From NCBI RefSeq assembly GCF_030159255.1, contig NZ_BSCT01000019.1:87031-151030 (forward strand): a stretch of DNA of 64,000 bases, given 5' to 3'. Shown here piece after piece: positions 34,927 to 43,977 of this stretch. The first letter of the stretch is position 1; each line of letters begins with the position of its first letter. The notes beneath the pieces were generated by a model. That model saw only the letters and a list, made by a program, of their open reading frames with translations. It searched no databases and had not been told where the DNA came from. The stretch comes from Bradyrhizobium sp. SSBR45G (GTDB lineage: Bacteria; Pseudomonadota; Alphaproteobacteria; Rhizobiales; Xanthobacteraceae). Both the position numbers and the translations under genes were made by a program.

Positions 34927-35589
34927 ATGACTATTTCCGCGACGAGCTCGTCGACCGCGACCACCTCATCGACCTCATCATCGAGCGATTCGCGTACGAC
35001 GCTGAGCTCGACCGACTTCCTCCAGCTTCTGGTCAGCGAGCTGCAGAACCAGGATCCGCTGAACGCGACCAGCGTCACCGACTTCATCAACCAGATGACG
35101 TCCTACGCCAACTACACCTCGCAGCAGTCGCTCAACACCAGCATGACGTCGCTTGCCAGCTCGTTCTCGAGCCTGGTGACGCTGAACTCGGTCAACTACA
35201 TCGGCCATACGGTCGAAGCCAAGACCGATACCGCCGTCCTCTCCAACGGCTCGGCGACGTTCGGCTATTCGCTGTCGTCGGCCGCGTCGAACGTCTCGAT
35301 TTCGATCAAGGATTCCTCTGGAAACACGGTCTGGACCGGGACCGGCACCGGCAACAAGGGCTCCAACTCGATCACCTGGGACGGCAAGGATTCGAGCGGC
35401 AATCAGCTCAGCGACGGCGGGCAATACACGATCTCGGTCACCGCGACCGACTCGGCCGGAAACTCGGTCCTCAACTACACCACGATCACCGGAACAGTGA
35501 CCGGAATCGATACCTCGACCAGCACGCCCTCGCTCACCGTCGGCGGCGTTCCAGTCAGCGCCAGCAACATCATCGGCGTCACCTCCTGA
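34927..35589 (+). CDS. flgD: Flagellar hook assembly protein FlgD
   Basis: 220 residues from ATG 34927, with GGAG seven bases upstream. FlgD is the hook cap scaffold needed for hook polymerisation outside the cell. After a Ser/Thr-rich start comes TDFLQLLVSELQNQDPLNATSVTDFINQMTSYANYTSQQSLN, the conserved FlgD N-domain (seen here in pieces, about residues 27-70). The C-terminal half has the Ig-like VSISIKDSSGNTVWTG and ITWDGKDSSGNQLSDGGQYTISVTATD. An open frame extends upstream but lacks similarity. It is 22 bases before flgE. Confidence 0.93.
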   Translation: MTISATSSSTATTSSTSSSSDSRTTLSSTDFLQLLVSELQNQDPLNATSVTDFINQMTSYANYTSQQSLNTSMTSLASSFSSLVTLNSVNYIGHTVEAKTDTAVLSNGSATFGYSLSSAASNVSISIKDSSGNTVWTGTGTGNKGSNSITWDGKDSSGNQLSDGGQYTISVTATDSAGNSVLNYTTITGTVTGIDTSTSTPSLTVGGVPVSASNIIGVTS

Positions 35590-35611
35590 CGATTTCATTC
35601 GGAGTACAATC

Positions 35612-36850
35612 ATGAGTCTTTCTGGGGCCCTCTCATCGGCGATCTCGGCGCTCAACGCCCAGAGCTCGTCGCTCGCGATGATCAGCGACAACATCTCCAA
35701 TGCCGACACGACCGGGTACAAGACGACGTCCGGAATGTTCGAGCAGCTGGTGACGGCATCGAGCAGTTCGAAGGCCTATTCGTCCGGCGGCGTGTCGGTG
35801 TCCGGCCGGTCCAACATCACGCAGCAGGGGCTGCTGGCCACAACGACGAATGCGACGGACGTCGCCATCCAGGGCTCCGGTTTCTTCGTCGCCACCAACT
35901 CGACCTCGGCGGGCGGCGAGACCTTCTACACCCGCAACGGCGCCTTCACGACCGACAATGCCGGCTATCTCGAGAATAGCGGCTATTATCTCGAGGGATG
36001 GCGCACCGATGCGAGCGGCAACGTCGTCGGCAACGGGCTCGAATCGATCAACACCAAGGTCGCGCTGACCAATGGCGGGGCGACCACCAAGACGTCGCTG
36101 GCGGCCAACCTGCCGGCCGATGCCGCCAGCGGCGACAGCTTCAGCAGCTCGATGACGGTGTACGATTCGCTCGGACAATCGCACACGCTCAACGTCACCT
36201 GGACGAAGTCGACGACCGCGAACGAATGGACCGCCGCGGTTGCGCCGGCCACGAGCACGGACGGCACGGTGACCAGCGGCAGCTATACGATCGACTTCAA
36301 CTCGGACGGCTCTCTCAGCACGGTCTCCTCGACCAATCTCGGCATCACCTGGAACAACGGCGCGGCCGCGAGCTCGATCGCGCTGAGCTTCGGCACCACC
36401 GGCGGCGGCACCGACGGCCTGACCCAGCTGTCCTCCGGCAGCACGACGCCGAGTGTCTCCAACTTCAGCGCCAATTCCGACGGCATCTCGTTCGGGACGC
36501 TGAGCAGCATCTCGGTTGGAAGCAACGGCCTCGTCGAGGCGACCTATTCCAACGGCCAGACGGTTCCGATCTACAAGATCGCGGTCGCGACCTTCGCCGA
36601 TCCGAACGGCCTCGTGGCGCATAGCAGCAGCATGTACACCTCGACCGCGACATCGGGCAATGCGACGCTGCAGGCGTCGGGCGAGAATGGGGCAGGGACG
36701 ATCTACGGCAGCGAGCTGGAGTCCAGCACGACCGATACCACCGGTCAGTTCAGCAACATGATCTCGGCCCAGCAGGCCTACTCGGCGGCATCTCAGGTGA
36801 TCTCGGCTGTCAACAAGATGTACGACACGCTGATCTCGTCGATGAGGTGA
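35612..36850 (+). CDS. flgE: Flagellar hook protein FlgE
   Basis: 412 residues from ATG 35612, with GGAG seven bases upstream. It forms the hook, a flexible joint outside the cell. The axial-protein N-motif SSAISALNAQSSSLAMISDNISNADTTGYK is at about 10-38. IQGSGFFVATN and YTRNGAFTTDNAGYLEN are typical, and the C-terminal motif EQ-type segment appears as QQAYSAASQVISAVNKMYDTLISSMR. It ends inside the start region of a small downstream gene. The length matches alphaproteobacterial FlgE. Confidence 0.95.
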   Translation: MSLSGALSSAISALNAQSSSLAMISDNISNADTTGYKTTSGMFEQLVTASSSSKAYSSGGVSVSGRSNITQQGLLATTTNATDVAIQGSGFFVATNSTSAGGETFYTRNGAFTTDNAGYLENSGYYLEGWRTDASGNVVGNGLESINTKVALTNGGATTKTSLAANLPADAASGDSFSSSMTVYDSLGQSHTLNVTWTKSTTANEWTAAVAPATSTDGTVTSGSYTIDFNSDGSLSTVSSTNLGITWNNGAAASSIALSFGTTGGGTDGLTQLSSGSTTPSVSNFSANSDGISFGTLSSISVGSNGLVEATYSNGQTVPIYKIAVATFADPNGLVAHSSSMYTSTATSGNATLQASGENGAGTIYGSELESSTTDTTGQFSNMISAQQAYSAASQVISAVNKMYDTLISSMR

Positions 36851-36852
36851 CA

Positions 36853-37122
36853 ATGGCCGACCTGAAAAAGGAGCGGCTCGGCGAGGGCGAAGCTCTGTTG
36901 AAAAAGCTGCGCCGGCTGAGGCTGCGCGCTGCTGCGGCCGGCAAGGACGACCGTAAGCAGCTCCTGGCGCTGATGGACGACATCGAGACGGTCCGCCGGA
37001 AGCTGTTGCGCGAATGCGCGCAGCTCGAGGAGGAATTCCGGGTCGCCGAAGTCCGGGTGACCGCCTTGAACACCTATGCGCGGGTGGCACAGACAGGCCG
37101 CCGACCGCCGCGCGACCATTGA
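36853..37122 (+). CDS. Small helical hypothetical protein of the hook-filament locus
   Basis: 89 residues from ATG 36853, just after the flgE stop; GAGGTG lies upstream. The first 60 residues are charged and helix-prone (KKERLGEGEALLKKLRRLRLRAAAA and LLALMDDIETVRRKLLRE), like a coiled-coil chaperone or a FliT-type protein, but I cannot assign a family. The next gene looks like FlgN. It is co-directional and tightly spaced with flgE and that gene, so it very likely belongs to the flagellar operon. Confidence 0.65.
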   Translation: MADLKKERLGEGEALLKKLRRLRLRAAAAGKDDRKQLLALMDDIETVRRKLLRECAQLEEEFRVAEVRVTALNTYARVAQTGRRPPRDH

Positions 37123-37135
37123 GATTGGGGACGAG

Positions 37136-37591
37136 ATGATGAAACAAGCAGTCCAGGCGGAGCGACGGCCCGCCAGCGAGCAAGAGGTGCGAACCCTGAT
37201 CGCGCTGATCGACGAACTGATGGCCGTGATATCGGAAGAGAATGCCGAGCTGGCCAAGGGCCTGCCAGCCTCCCGCTCCAAACAGCTCGACGACAAGAAC
37301 CGCCTGGCAGGGCTGTTCGAGCAGCGGGTTGCCGAATGCGCCAGGCATACGGCAAGCCTCGACGTGCGCGACCGCGTCCTGCGTGAGCAACTGATGGAGC
37401 ACATCCTCAACCTGCGCGGCGCGATGGACGAAAATCTCGTACGCCTGCGCGCTGCCATCGAGGCGAGCAATCGTCGCATCGAGGCCGTGATGCAGGCCAT
37501 CCGCGAGCAGATTGCGAATGCCTCGCCCTATGGCGCCAGCGGTCGCCGCACGACGCGCGCGACGTCGTGCGGGACCAATGTCAGGGCGTGA
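37136..37591 (+). CDS. FlgN-like flagellar export chaperone
   Basis: 151 residues from ATG 37136, with GGGG a few bases upstream. The chain is one long helical protein: LIALIDELMAVISEENAELAKGLP near residues 20-45 fits the FlgN start, in which a helix ends in E-x-x-x-L. It continues with LDDKNRLAGLFEQRVAECARH and NLRGAMDENLVRLRAAIEASNRRIEAVMQAIREQI. FlgN keeps FlgK and FlgL secretion-competent. The gene is directly upstream of flgK and flgL, which supports this. Sequence similarity in the family is weak, so the call rests on pattern and position. Confidence 0.7.
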   Translation: MMKQAVQAERRPASEQEVRTLIALIDELMAVISEENAELAKGLPASRSKQLDDKNRLAGLFEQRVAECARHTASLDVRDRVLREQLMEHILNLRGAMDENLVRLRAAIEASNRRIEAVMQAIREQIANASPYGASGRRTTRATSCGTNVRA

Positions 37592-37618
37592 TGGCCATCC
37601 AGCATCGGAGGTAGGGCG

Positions 37619-39361
37619 ATGTCGCTCGATATAGCGCGTCTGGTTGCATTCAGCGGCATCTCCACCACGGAGCTGCAGATCAGCGTGGCGTCGTCGAACA
37701 TTTCGAACGCCGATACCAAGGGGTACACGCGGAAGACCGCCAATCAGGTCGCCGACGTGACTGGCGGCATTGGAACCGGTGTGTCGATCACCGGCATTTC
37801 GAGCACCGTCGACAAGCTGCTGCTCAAATCCCTGATCGGGGCCAATTCCGATCTCGGTGCCGCCGATACCACCAACAGCTATCTGACGCAGCTGCAGCAG
37901 CTGTTCGGCAGCGCCTCGACCTCCGGCACCTCGACCACGGGGACGTCACTGGCCAATTCGCTGGCGTCGCTGGAATCGGCGTTGTCCTCGCTGGCAAGCT
38001 CGCCGAGCAGCGTGTCGCTGCAATCGGCCGCCGTCAGTGCGCTCGACGACTTCGCAAGCCAGCTGCGCAGCACCTCCAGCGGGGTCCAGACCTTGCGCGG
38101 CAATGCCGACAAGGACATCGCGTCGTCGGTCCAGAGCGTCAATGACGATCTCAAGCAGATTGCCGACCTGAACGTCGAGATCCGCAAGATGGCGGCGTCG
38201 GGCCAATCGACGGCCGACCTGGAGGACGAGCGCAACTCGGCGCTGCAGGATCTGTCCTCCTACATGAACGTCAGCTATTACACGGCGTCCAATGGGGATC
38301 TGCAGGTCTATACGTCCTCGGGACGCGCTCTCGTCGACAGCTCGGCGCATACGCTCAGCTATACGGCGTCGGCCAATGTCTCGGCCTCGTCGAGTTTCAG
38401 CGGCATCATGGTCGACGGCGTCGACGTCACCTCGCAGATCACGTCCGGCAAGATCGGCTCGCTGATCACGCTGCGTGACGACACGCTGCCGGCGGTGCAG
38501 ACGCAGCTCGATCAGCTGGCCTCGCAGCTGAAATCGGCGCTCAATTCGATCACGGAAGGGGCGTCGGCGGTGCCGCCGCCGACCACCCTGACGGGAACGG
38601 CGGGCGTCAGCAGTACGACCGCGTTGTCGGCGTCGGGAACGGTCCGCATCGCCGTGGCCGACCAGAGCGGCAATCTTGTTTCCTACCAGGATCTCGATCT
38701 CTCGTCCTATGCCACCGTTGGCGATCTGGTCACGGCGCTCAACGGCATTTCCGGAGTGTCCGCCTCGATCGATTCCAGCGGACATCTGTCGATCAGCGCT
38801 ACGTCGTCTTCGAACGGCATTGCGATCAACGACATGACGAGCGCTATCGGAGGGGGCGGCTTCTCGGGCTATTTCGGCATGAACGATCTCGTCACCGGGA
38901 CGGGAGCGTCCAATTTCGCCGTCAACAGCAGCATCCTGAGCGGAGCCGCCGGCCTGCCGACCGGCACGCTCGACAGCTCGGCGACATTGACCACCGGGAG
39001 CCAGGTCCTGACGTCGGGCTCGGCGACGATCATCAACAAGCTCTATGACAAGCTGACCGGCTCGACCAGCTTCTCGTCGGCTGGAGGTCTGAGCGCGACG
39101 ACCGGATCGTTCGCCGACTATGCTGCGGCGATCGTCGCCAACGTCGCCAGCAAGGCATCGCAGGCGTCGAGCGCCTACACGGCGAAGTCGACGGCCCAGT
39201 CGAGCTATGCGAGCTCGCTGTCCTCGCAGTCCGGCGTCAACATCGACGAGGAGACCGCGCGGCTGAGCTCGCTGCAGAACAAATATGCGGCAGCCTCCCA
39301 GCTGATCTCGGTCATCAACAGCATGTTCTCGTCGCTGCTGACGGCTGTGCAGTCGACCTAG
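37619..39361 (+). CDS. flgK: Flagellar hook-associated protein FlgK (HAP1)
   Basis: 580 residues from ATG 37619, with GGAGG seven bases upstream. FlgK joins hook to filament. The N-terminal axial motif is FSGISTTELQISVASSNISNADTKGYTRK (about 10-38), followed by a long Ser/Thr-rich middle. QIADLNVEIRKMAASGQSTADLEDERNSALQDLS, seen in pieces, is the conserved FlgK core, and the C-terminus has SGVNIDEETARLSSLQNKYAAASQLISVINSMFSSLL. The downstream flgL begins 15 bases later. Confidence 0.95.
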   Translation: MSLDIARLVAFSGISTTELQISVASSNISNADTKGYTRKTANQVADVTGGIGTGVSITGISSTVDKLLLKSLIGANSDLGAADTTNSYLTQLQQLFGSASTSGTSTTGTSLANSLASLESALSSLASSPSSVSLQSAAVSALDDFASQLRSTSSGVQTLRGNADKDIASSVQSVNDDLKQIADLNVEIRKMAASGQSTADLEDERNSALQDLSSYMNVSYYTASNGDLQVYTSSGRALVDSSAHTLSYTASANVSASSSFSGIMVDGVDVTSQITSGKIGSLITLRDDTLPAVQTQLDQLASQLKSALNSITEGASAVPPPTTLTGTAGVSSTTALSASGTVRIAVADQSGNLVSYQDLDLSSYATVGDLVTALNGISGVSASIDSSGHLSISATSSSNGIAINDMTSAIGGGGFSGYFGMNDLVTGTGASNFAVNSSILSGAAGLPTGTLDSSATLTTGSQVLTSGSATIINKLYDKLTGSTSFSSAGGLSATTGSFADYAAAIVANVASKASQASSAYTAKSTAQSSYASSLSSQSGVNIDEETARLSSLQNKYAAASQLISVINSMFSSLLTAVQST

Positions 39362-39376
39362 CCCGGAGTTGATGTC

Positions 39377-40285
39377 ATGACGATGCGCATCGCGACGTTC
39401 GCGAACTCCGACCAGATGATCACGAGCGCGCTGCGGACGCAGGCGACGATGGCCAATCTTCAAGTGCAGGAGGCGTCCGGACTGAAGTCGGAGTATCTCG
39501 CCGACTACGGCGCCGACACCCAGCACGTGGTCAATCTGCAGGTCTCGGTGACCCGGGCGCAGTCGTATATCGACGCGGCGACGCTGGCCGACAGCAAGGT
39601 GCAGGTCATGTACTCCGCGGTCGGCCAGGTCTCCGACATCGTCAGCCAGCTGCGCACGGCCTTGAGCGCTGCGAGCTCCGGCACGAGCACGGGCACGACA
39701 TCCGCCATCAGCTCGGCGCAGCAATTGTTGCAGCAGATGGCCGGTATCCTCAACACCCAGTATGATGGGCAGTACCTGTTCGGTGGCGCGCGGACCTCCA
39801 CCGCCGCGGTCGACACCTCGACCTTTGCTTCCGGAACCGGATCGCTGACTACGGCGGATACCAGCTACTATCAAGGCGATAGCGAGTTGGCCTCGGTCCG
39901 GGTGTCCGATGGCCAGTCCGTCAGCTATGGCGTGACCGCCGACAATTCGGCCTTCGAGGAGGTCATGCGTGTCCTGAAGTTCGTCGCCAATAGCTCGACC
40001 CTCTCATCGACCGATCTCACCTCGGCGCTGTCGCTGGCGGATCAGGCCGTGGATGACGTCGCGACCGTGCAGGCGAAGCTGTCCGACTCCGCGTCGCGGA
40101 TCGAGAATGCGAAGTCGCAGCAGACCGACTTCAAGAGCTATGCCGAGAGCCTCGCGACCGATCTCACCAGCGTCGACGTCGCCGCGGTCACCGCACAGCT
40201 GTCGACCTACCAGGCGCAGCTCACCGCCTCCTACACGGCGATTTCCAAGATCCAGAGCCTCAATCTCGCGAGCTACCTGCGTTAG
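39377..40285 (+). CDS. flgL: Flagellar hook-associated protein FlgL (HAP3)
   Basis: 302 residues from ATG 39377, with GGAG eight bases upstream. FlgL is the second hook-filament junction protein. It is flagellin-like: an N-terminal helix with ITSALRTQATMANLQVQEASGLKSEYLADYGADTQHVVNLQ and the typical QMAGILNTQYDGQYLFGGART near the middle (both seen in pieces). The C-terminus ends in SYTAISKIQSLNLASYLR. It closes the flagellar operon before a strong terminator. Confidence 0.93.
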   Translation: MTMRIATFANSDQMITSALRTQATMANLQVQEASGLKSEYLADYGADTQHVVNLQVSVTRAQSYIDAATLADSKVQVMYSAVGQVSDIVSQLRTALSAASSGTSTGTTSAISSAQQLLQQMAGILNTQYDGQYLFGGARTSTAAVDTSTFASGTGSLTTADTSYYQGDSELASVRVSDGQSVSYGVTADNSAFEEVMRVLKFVANSSTLSSTDLTSALSLADQAVDDVATVQAKLSDSASRIENAKSQQTDFKSYAESLATDLTSVDVAAVTAQLSTYQAQLTASYTAISKIQSLNLASYLR

Positions 40286-40375
40286 CGGTGGCAAGGAAAA
40301 CGACCAAAGCATACGGCATCAACTAAGTGACGCGGACTGCGGTCGGTATCACCCGTCGATGTGGTGGAATGGCCG

Positions 40376-40415
40376 AGAAGCGCAAGAGGGTTTTTGCCTC
40401 TTGCGCTTCTTTTTC
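40376..40415. terminator. Strong bidirectional intrinsic terminator
   Basis: AGAAGCGCAAGAGG (40376-40389), loop GTTTTTG, CCTCTTGCGCTTCT (40397-40410), a perfect 14-base stem, followed by TTTTTC. It ends the flagellar operon. Only one T-rich flank is strong on the plus strand, but the minus strand has a T-poor, A-rich mirror, so it may also serve the minus-strand gene at 40463. Confidence 0.9.
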
Positions 40416-40462
40416 TCTCATGCAGCTGTCGTCGCTAAAAATGCGCGGCGGCCCGACGGCGG

Positions 40463-40984
40463 CTACCAGTGACGGGCCCGGACGATCCCGTGGCCGTGCC
40501 GATGGCCGAAATGGTTGCCATGCCAGCCATGACCGCCGTGCCAGCCGGGGCCACGATAATAGCCGTAGCTCTGCCGCCAGGGACGCGGGCTGACATAGCC
40601 GTAGCTGCGATAGACCCGGCGCGGCGCATAGGCGTAGCCGCCGTAGTAGGGCTGGGGGGCGTAGGCCGGATAGTAGCCGCCACCGTAGCCGTAATACGGA
40701 GAGCCGGCATAGCTGTAGCCGTAGCTGGGATAGGGCCTGTAGCCGCCATAATAGCCGGGTGCGGCGATCGCCGATCCTATCACGGCGCCGGCCAGCAGGC
40801 CTGCGCCGATGCCGACACCGCCGCCCCAGCCCCGATAGTGGACCTGGACCGCGTGCTGATCCTCGACGGCGGGCTTGGCGGCGGCAGAAAGCGCCGTCAG
40901 CGGCGCCGCGGACGCGGATTGCAGGCCAGCGAGCGCGATCGCGCCGGTCATGGCGAGCGTTGCTGCAGCTTTGAAGGGTGCCAT
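40463..40984 (-). CDS. Secreted Gly/Tyr-rich, His-tailed protein
   Basis: 173 residues from ATG 40984, with GGGAGAAACC upstream. A signal peptide is visible: MAPFKAAATLAMTGAIALAGLQSASA, with cleavage after about residue 26. A short membrane-like or glycine stretch (GWGGGVGIGAGLLAGAVIGSAIA) follows, then a repetitive tract of Gly, Tyr, Pro and Ser, and a C-terminus rich in His and Trp (GWHGGHGWHGNHFGHRHGHG). The His tail could bind metal, and proteins like this are often surface or envelope components. No catalytic domain is seen. I do not recognise a named family. Confidence 0.7.
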   Translation of the reverse strand: MAPFKAAATLAMTGAIALAGLQSASAAPLTALSAAAKPAVEDQHAVQVHYRGWGGGVGIGAGLLAGAVIGSAIAAPGYYGGYRPYPSYGYSYAGSPYYGYGGGYYPAYAPQPYYGGYAYAPRRVYRSYGYVSPRPWRQSYGYYRGPGWHGGHGWHGNHFGHRHGHGIVRARHW

Positions 40985-41146
40985 TCTGGTTTCTCCCATT
41001 GATGAAGGGCTGTCGCTCAACAGGACAGCAGGGATTTCGTTGCAGGCGGTGTGACGGACGGATTGTCGCGCGCCTCGGGATTCAAAGCGCCGCCCCTGTG
41101 TTCCACAGGTCGGGTCGATGCCGAACTTGCTCATCGGCCTTCATCC

Positions 41147-41557
41147 TCATCGGCAGCGATGGCGCCGGCCGTCCTTGCCCAAATATGTTCCCGAGCGCGG
41201 GTCGTAGGAGCGGAAGCGCTGAGCGCAGGAGATCTCCGTCTCCGCCGCCTGCGCACGGCTGTTGGCGATCGCTCCGCTGATGATCGCTCCGGCCGCGAGG
41301 CCGCCGAGAACGGCTGGGCCTTTGGGCTCGTGGTGGGGCCGGTAGCCATATTGATAGCCGTGACGGCGGCCGAGGCCGGGGTGCCAGTCGTGTCCGCCGC
41401 GCCAGTGTCGGTAGGTCACGTTGTGTCGTGCGCTGCTGTCGGCCGTCGAAGCCGCGGGCGCCGGGTGAGTCGGCATCAGGGGGGCCGCGGCCACGGGTGT
41501 TGCGGCGGAGAGGGCCAGGGCTCCGAGGGCGGCGGTCAAAACCAGTCGCAGTTCCAT
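41147..41557 (-). CDS. BA14K-family protein
   Basis: 136 residues from ATG 41557, with AAAGGAG seven bases upstream. The signal peptide is MELRLVLTAALGALALSAATPVAAA. The middle is rich in His and Trp (HRHWRGGHDWHPGLGRRHG-like, from residue 60), then a glycine-rich GLAAGAIISGAI segment. The C-terminus CAQRFRSYDPRSGTYLGKDG with terminal RHRCR is the BA14K signature. The family includes an immunoreactive lectin-like protein of Brucella and is common in rhizobia. Role is uncertain; an envelope protein is likely. Confidence 0.85.
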   Translation of the reverse strand: MELRLVLTAALGALALSAATPVAAAPLMPTHPAPAASTADSSARHNVTYRHWRGGHDWHPGLGRRHGYQYGYRPHHEPKGPAVLGGLAAGAIISGAIANSRAQAAETEISCAQRFRSYDPRSGTYLGKDGRRHRCR

Positions 41558-41698
41558 CTGCGTGCTCCTTTCTGTCGCGAGACATATGAGGAGCAACGTT
41601 TCGCCACAACGCGTCGGACCGCGTCATCTTGGCGCCGCATCGGTGGCAGGACGTCGCAGCGACCTGCATCTCCCAAGGCCGCTGCGTCGCGACCTGCG

Positions 41699-42490
41699 TC
41701 AGCGCGCCGGCGCGATCAGCGCGTCGAGCAGCGCATCGGGACACTCGGCCATCATCGTGTGACCCGCGCCGGGCAGCACGACCGTATGGGCCTGCGGAAT
41801 CGCTGCCGCCAGGGCCTTTCCGGCCTTCACCGGCGTCATCATGTCCTTCTCGCCGAGGATCAGCCGGGTCGGAACCCTGATTTTCGCCGCCGCGGCCAGC
41901 GCATCCTGATAGGCGTTGCAGGCGGCGAGATCGTTGAACAGCACGCCGGGTGCGCAGCGTTCCAAGGTCGCCTGCGCGCCGCCATGCATCCACAGGCCCG
42001 GCGCGCGGCTGCCGCCGAGCTCTGCGGCAAAACCGAGACCCCAGATCGAGACCATGTCGATCGCGGTGTGATCATTGGCTTCCGCGGCCTGCAGCAGATC
42101 CGGCCCCACCGTCATCGTCGCGGCCGTGCCGATCAGGCTGAGCGCCGACACGTGGTCGGGATGGCGCGCAGCCGCGTCGAGTGCGATCAGCGAGCCCATC
42201 GAGTGGCCGATGAGATGTGCGGGCTTCGCATTGATGGTGTGCAAAAGCGCGGCGATCCAGTCGGCCATCGCTGCGATGGTCGGCAGCGCCGGTCCGGCGG
42301 AGCGGCCATGGCCAGGCAGGTCGGGCGCCAGCACGGCAAAGCCGTGATGCGCGAACCAGCGGCTGTGCAGCGCCCAGACCGAATGGTCGAAGCCGGCGCC
42401 ATGCACGAACACGACCGCGGGCAGCGACGAATCGAAGGCGCGGCCGCCGGTGGCGGCGAAGACGTCATGATCTCTGATCGACAGCTGCAT
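41699..42490 (-). CDS. Alpha/beta hydrolase
   Basis: 263 residues. The oxyanion HGAGFDH at 30-36 and nucleophile elbow GHSMGS with Ser97 are clear. An acid residue is in LGEKDMMTP, and the late GAGHTMMAE holds the catalytic histidine. It is a lipase/esterase-like or homoserine-acetyltransferase-like fold without a lid I can identify. It starts three bases after the stop of metY on the same strand, so they are probably one transcript. Its substrate is unknown; a link to sulfur amino-acid metabolism is only a guess from context. Confidence 0.82.
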   Translation of the reverse strand: MQLSIRDHDVFAATGGRAFDSSLPAVVFVHGAGFDHSVWALHSRWFAHHGFAVLAPDLPGHGRSAGPALPTIAAMADWIAALLHTINAKPAHLIGHSMGSLIALDAAARHPDHVSALSLIGTAATMTVGPDLLQAAEANDHTAIDMVSIWGLGFAAELGGSRAPGLWMHGGAQATLERCAPGVLFNDLAACNAYQDALAAAAKIRVPTRLILGEKDMMTPVKAGKALAAAIPQAHTVVLPGAGHTMMAECPDALLDALIAPAR

Positions 42491-42493
42491 CGC

Positions 42494-43789
42494 TCACACC
42501 TTCTGCGAGGCGCGCAGCGCCTGTCCGAGATCGTCGATGATGTCTGAGGCCGCCTCGATGCCGACCGAGAGCCGGATGAGCTCCTCGCCGATCCCGGCGG
42601 CAGCGAGCTGGGCCGCGTCCATCTGCTGATGCGTGGTCGAGGCCGGATGGATCACCAGCGTCTTGGCGTCGCCGACATTGGCGAGATGGCTGATCAGCTT
42701 CAGGCTCTCGATGAACTTGCGTCCCGCGGGACGGCCGCCCTTGATGCCGAACGAGACGATCGAGCCGGCGCCGCGCGGCAGCAATTCCTTCGCCAGCGCA
42801 TGATCTGGATGCGTCTCCAGCGACGGATGCAGCACCCAGTCGACGGCTTTGTTGGCTGTCAGCGCCGCCAGCACCGCGCTGGTGTTGGCGACATGGCGCT
42901 CCATGCGCAGATGCAAGGTCTCGACGCCCTGCAGCAGATGAAAGGCGTTGGTCGGCGACAGGCAGGCGCCGAAATCGCGCAGGCCTTCGGTGCGTGCGCG
43001 CATGATGAAGGCGGCGGTGCCGAACTGCTCGTCGAAGACGATGCCGTGGTAGCCGGCGTAGGGCTCGGTCAGCACAGGGAATTTCCCCGAGGCGCGCCAG
43101 TCGAACCGGCCGCCATCGATGAGCGCGCCGCCGATCGCGATGCCATGGCCGCCGAGCCATTTGGTCGCCGAATGCATCACGATGTCGGCGCCTTGTGCGA
43201 TCGGCTGGCTGAGATAGGGTGTGGCAAAGGTGTTGTCGATCAAGAGCGGGATGCTGGCGTCATGCGCGATCGCGGACACCTTGGGAATGTCCAGCACCTC
43301 GAGGCCGGGATTGCCCAAGGTCTCGCCGATCACGAGCCGTGTGTTCGGCTTGATCGCGGCGCTGAAGCCGTCGAGGTCGCGCGGCTTGACGAAGCTCGTG
43401 GTGATGCCGAAGCGCGGCAGTGTGTGCGCCAGCAGGTTGATGGTGCCGCCATAGAGCGAGGACGAGGCGACGATGTGGTCGCCGGCATTGAGGATCGTGG
43501 CGATCGCCAGATGCAGCGCCGCCTGGCCGGATGCGGTGCAGACTGCGCCGACGCCGCCTTCGAGCGCGGCGAGCCGCTCTTCGAGCACCGCCGTCGTCGG
43601 ATTCGAGATGCGGGTGTAGATGTGGCCGGCGCGTTCGAGGTTGAACAGCGCGGCGGCGTGCTCGGTGTCGTCGAACACGTAGGACGTGGTCTGATAGATC
43701 GGCACCGCGCGGGCGCCGGTCGCGGGATCCGGATGCTGGCCCGCATGCAGGCTCAGGGTCTCGAAGGCAGGCGGTTTCGGCGGCGGCAT
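42494..43789 (-). CDS. metY: O-acetylhomoserine sulfhydrylase (aminocarboxypropyltransferase)
   Basis: 431 residues from ATG 43789. It is a PLP enzyme of the Cys/Met metabolism family that makes homocysteine from O-acetylhomoserine and sulfide. Motifs are FETLSLHAGQHPDPATGARAVPIYQTTSYVF, seen in pieces, YTRISNPTTAVLEERLAALEGG, the PLP lysine Lys210 in HSATKWLGGHG and SPTNAFHLLQGVETL. Length and motifs favour MetY over cystathionine gamma-synthase. The next gene on this strand is the alpha/beta hydrolase, three bases away. No SAM-II riboswitch is visible upstream. A longer upstream frame to 43867 lacks similarity. Confidence 0.92.
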   Translation of the reverse strand: MPPPKPPAFETLSLHAGQHPDPATGARAVPIYQTTSYVFDDTEHAAALFNLERAGHIYTRISNPTTAVLEERLAALEGGVGAVCTASGQAALHLAIATILNAGDHIVASSSLYGGTINLLAHTLPRFGITTSFVKPRDLDGFSAAIKPNTRLVIGETLGNPGLEVLDIPKVSAIAHDASIPLLIDNTFATPYLSQPIAQGADIVMHSATKWLGGHGIAIGGALIDGGRFDWRASGKFPVLTEPYAGYHGIVFDEQFGTAAFIMRARTEGLRDFGACLSPTNAFHLLQGVETLHLRMERHVANTSAVLAALTANKAVDWVLHPSLETHPDHALAKELLPRGAGSIVSFGIKGGRPAGRKFIESLKLISHLANVGDAKTLVIHPASTTHQQMDAAQLAAAGIGEELIRLSVGIEAASDIIDDLGQALRASQKV

Positions 43790-43861
43790 GCGGGTTTCGG
43801 CTCTCGTCTGATGTTGATCCTGCTTTCTGCCATAGATTTCATCGGGCGTCAGGGGCGGTGG

Positions 43862-43908
43862 CCTCATGGTTCGAGACGCGCCGCGAGGCGGCGCTCCTCA
43901 CCATGAGG
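43862..43908. repeat. Palindromic interspersed repeat, copy 1
   Basis: CCTCATGG...CCATGAGG flanks a hairpin CGCCGCGAGGCGGCG with TTCGAGACG on one side and CTCCTCA on the other. It is homologous in inverted orientation to the copy at 43978-44022. Such elements are REP-like and, as far as I recall, abundant in Bradyrhizobium genomes. Confidence 0.75.
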
Positions 43909-43977
43909 GGTAAGAACTCGCCCGTGGTAACGGTGGAATCTCGCCGCGCATCACTCTCATCGCGCCACGCATTCCGA

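Noticed and set aside
40286..40375. A tRNA-like element before the flagellar terminator
   Set aside because: There is no TTCRANYC arm and no consistent cloverleaf; the only strong structure is the terminator itself.
43790..43900. A SAM-II riboswitch upstream of metY
   Set aside because: Alphaproteobacterial metY genes often carry one, but the expected conserved blocks are not present on the minus strand of this region.
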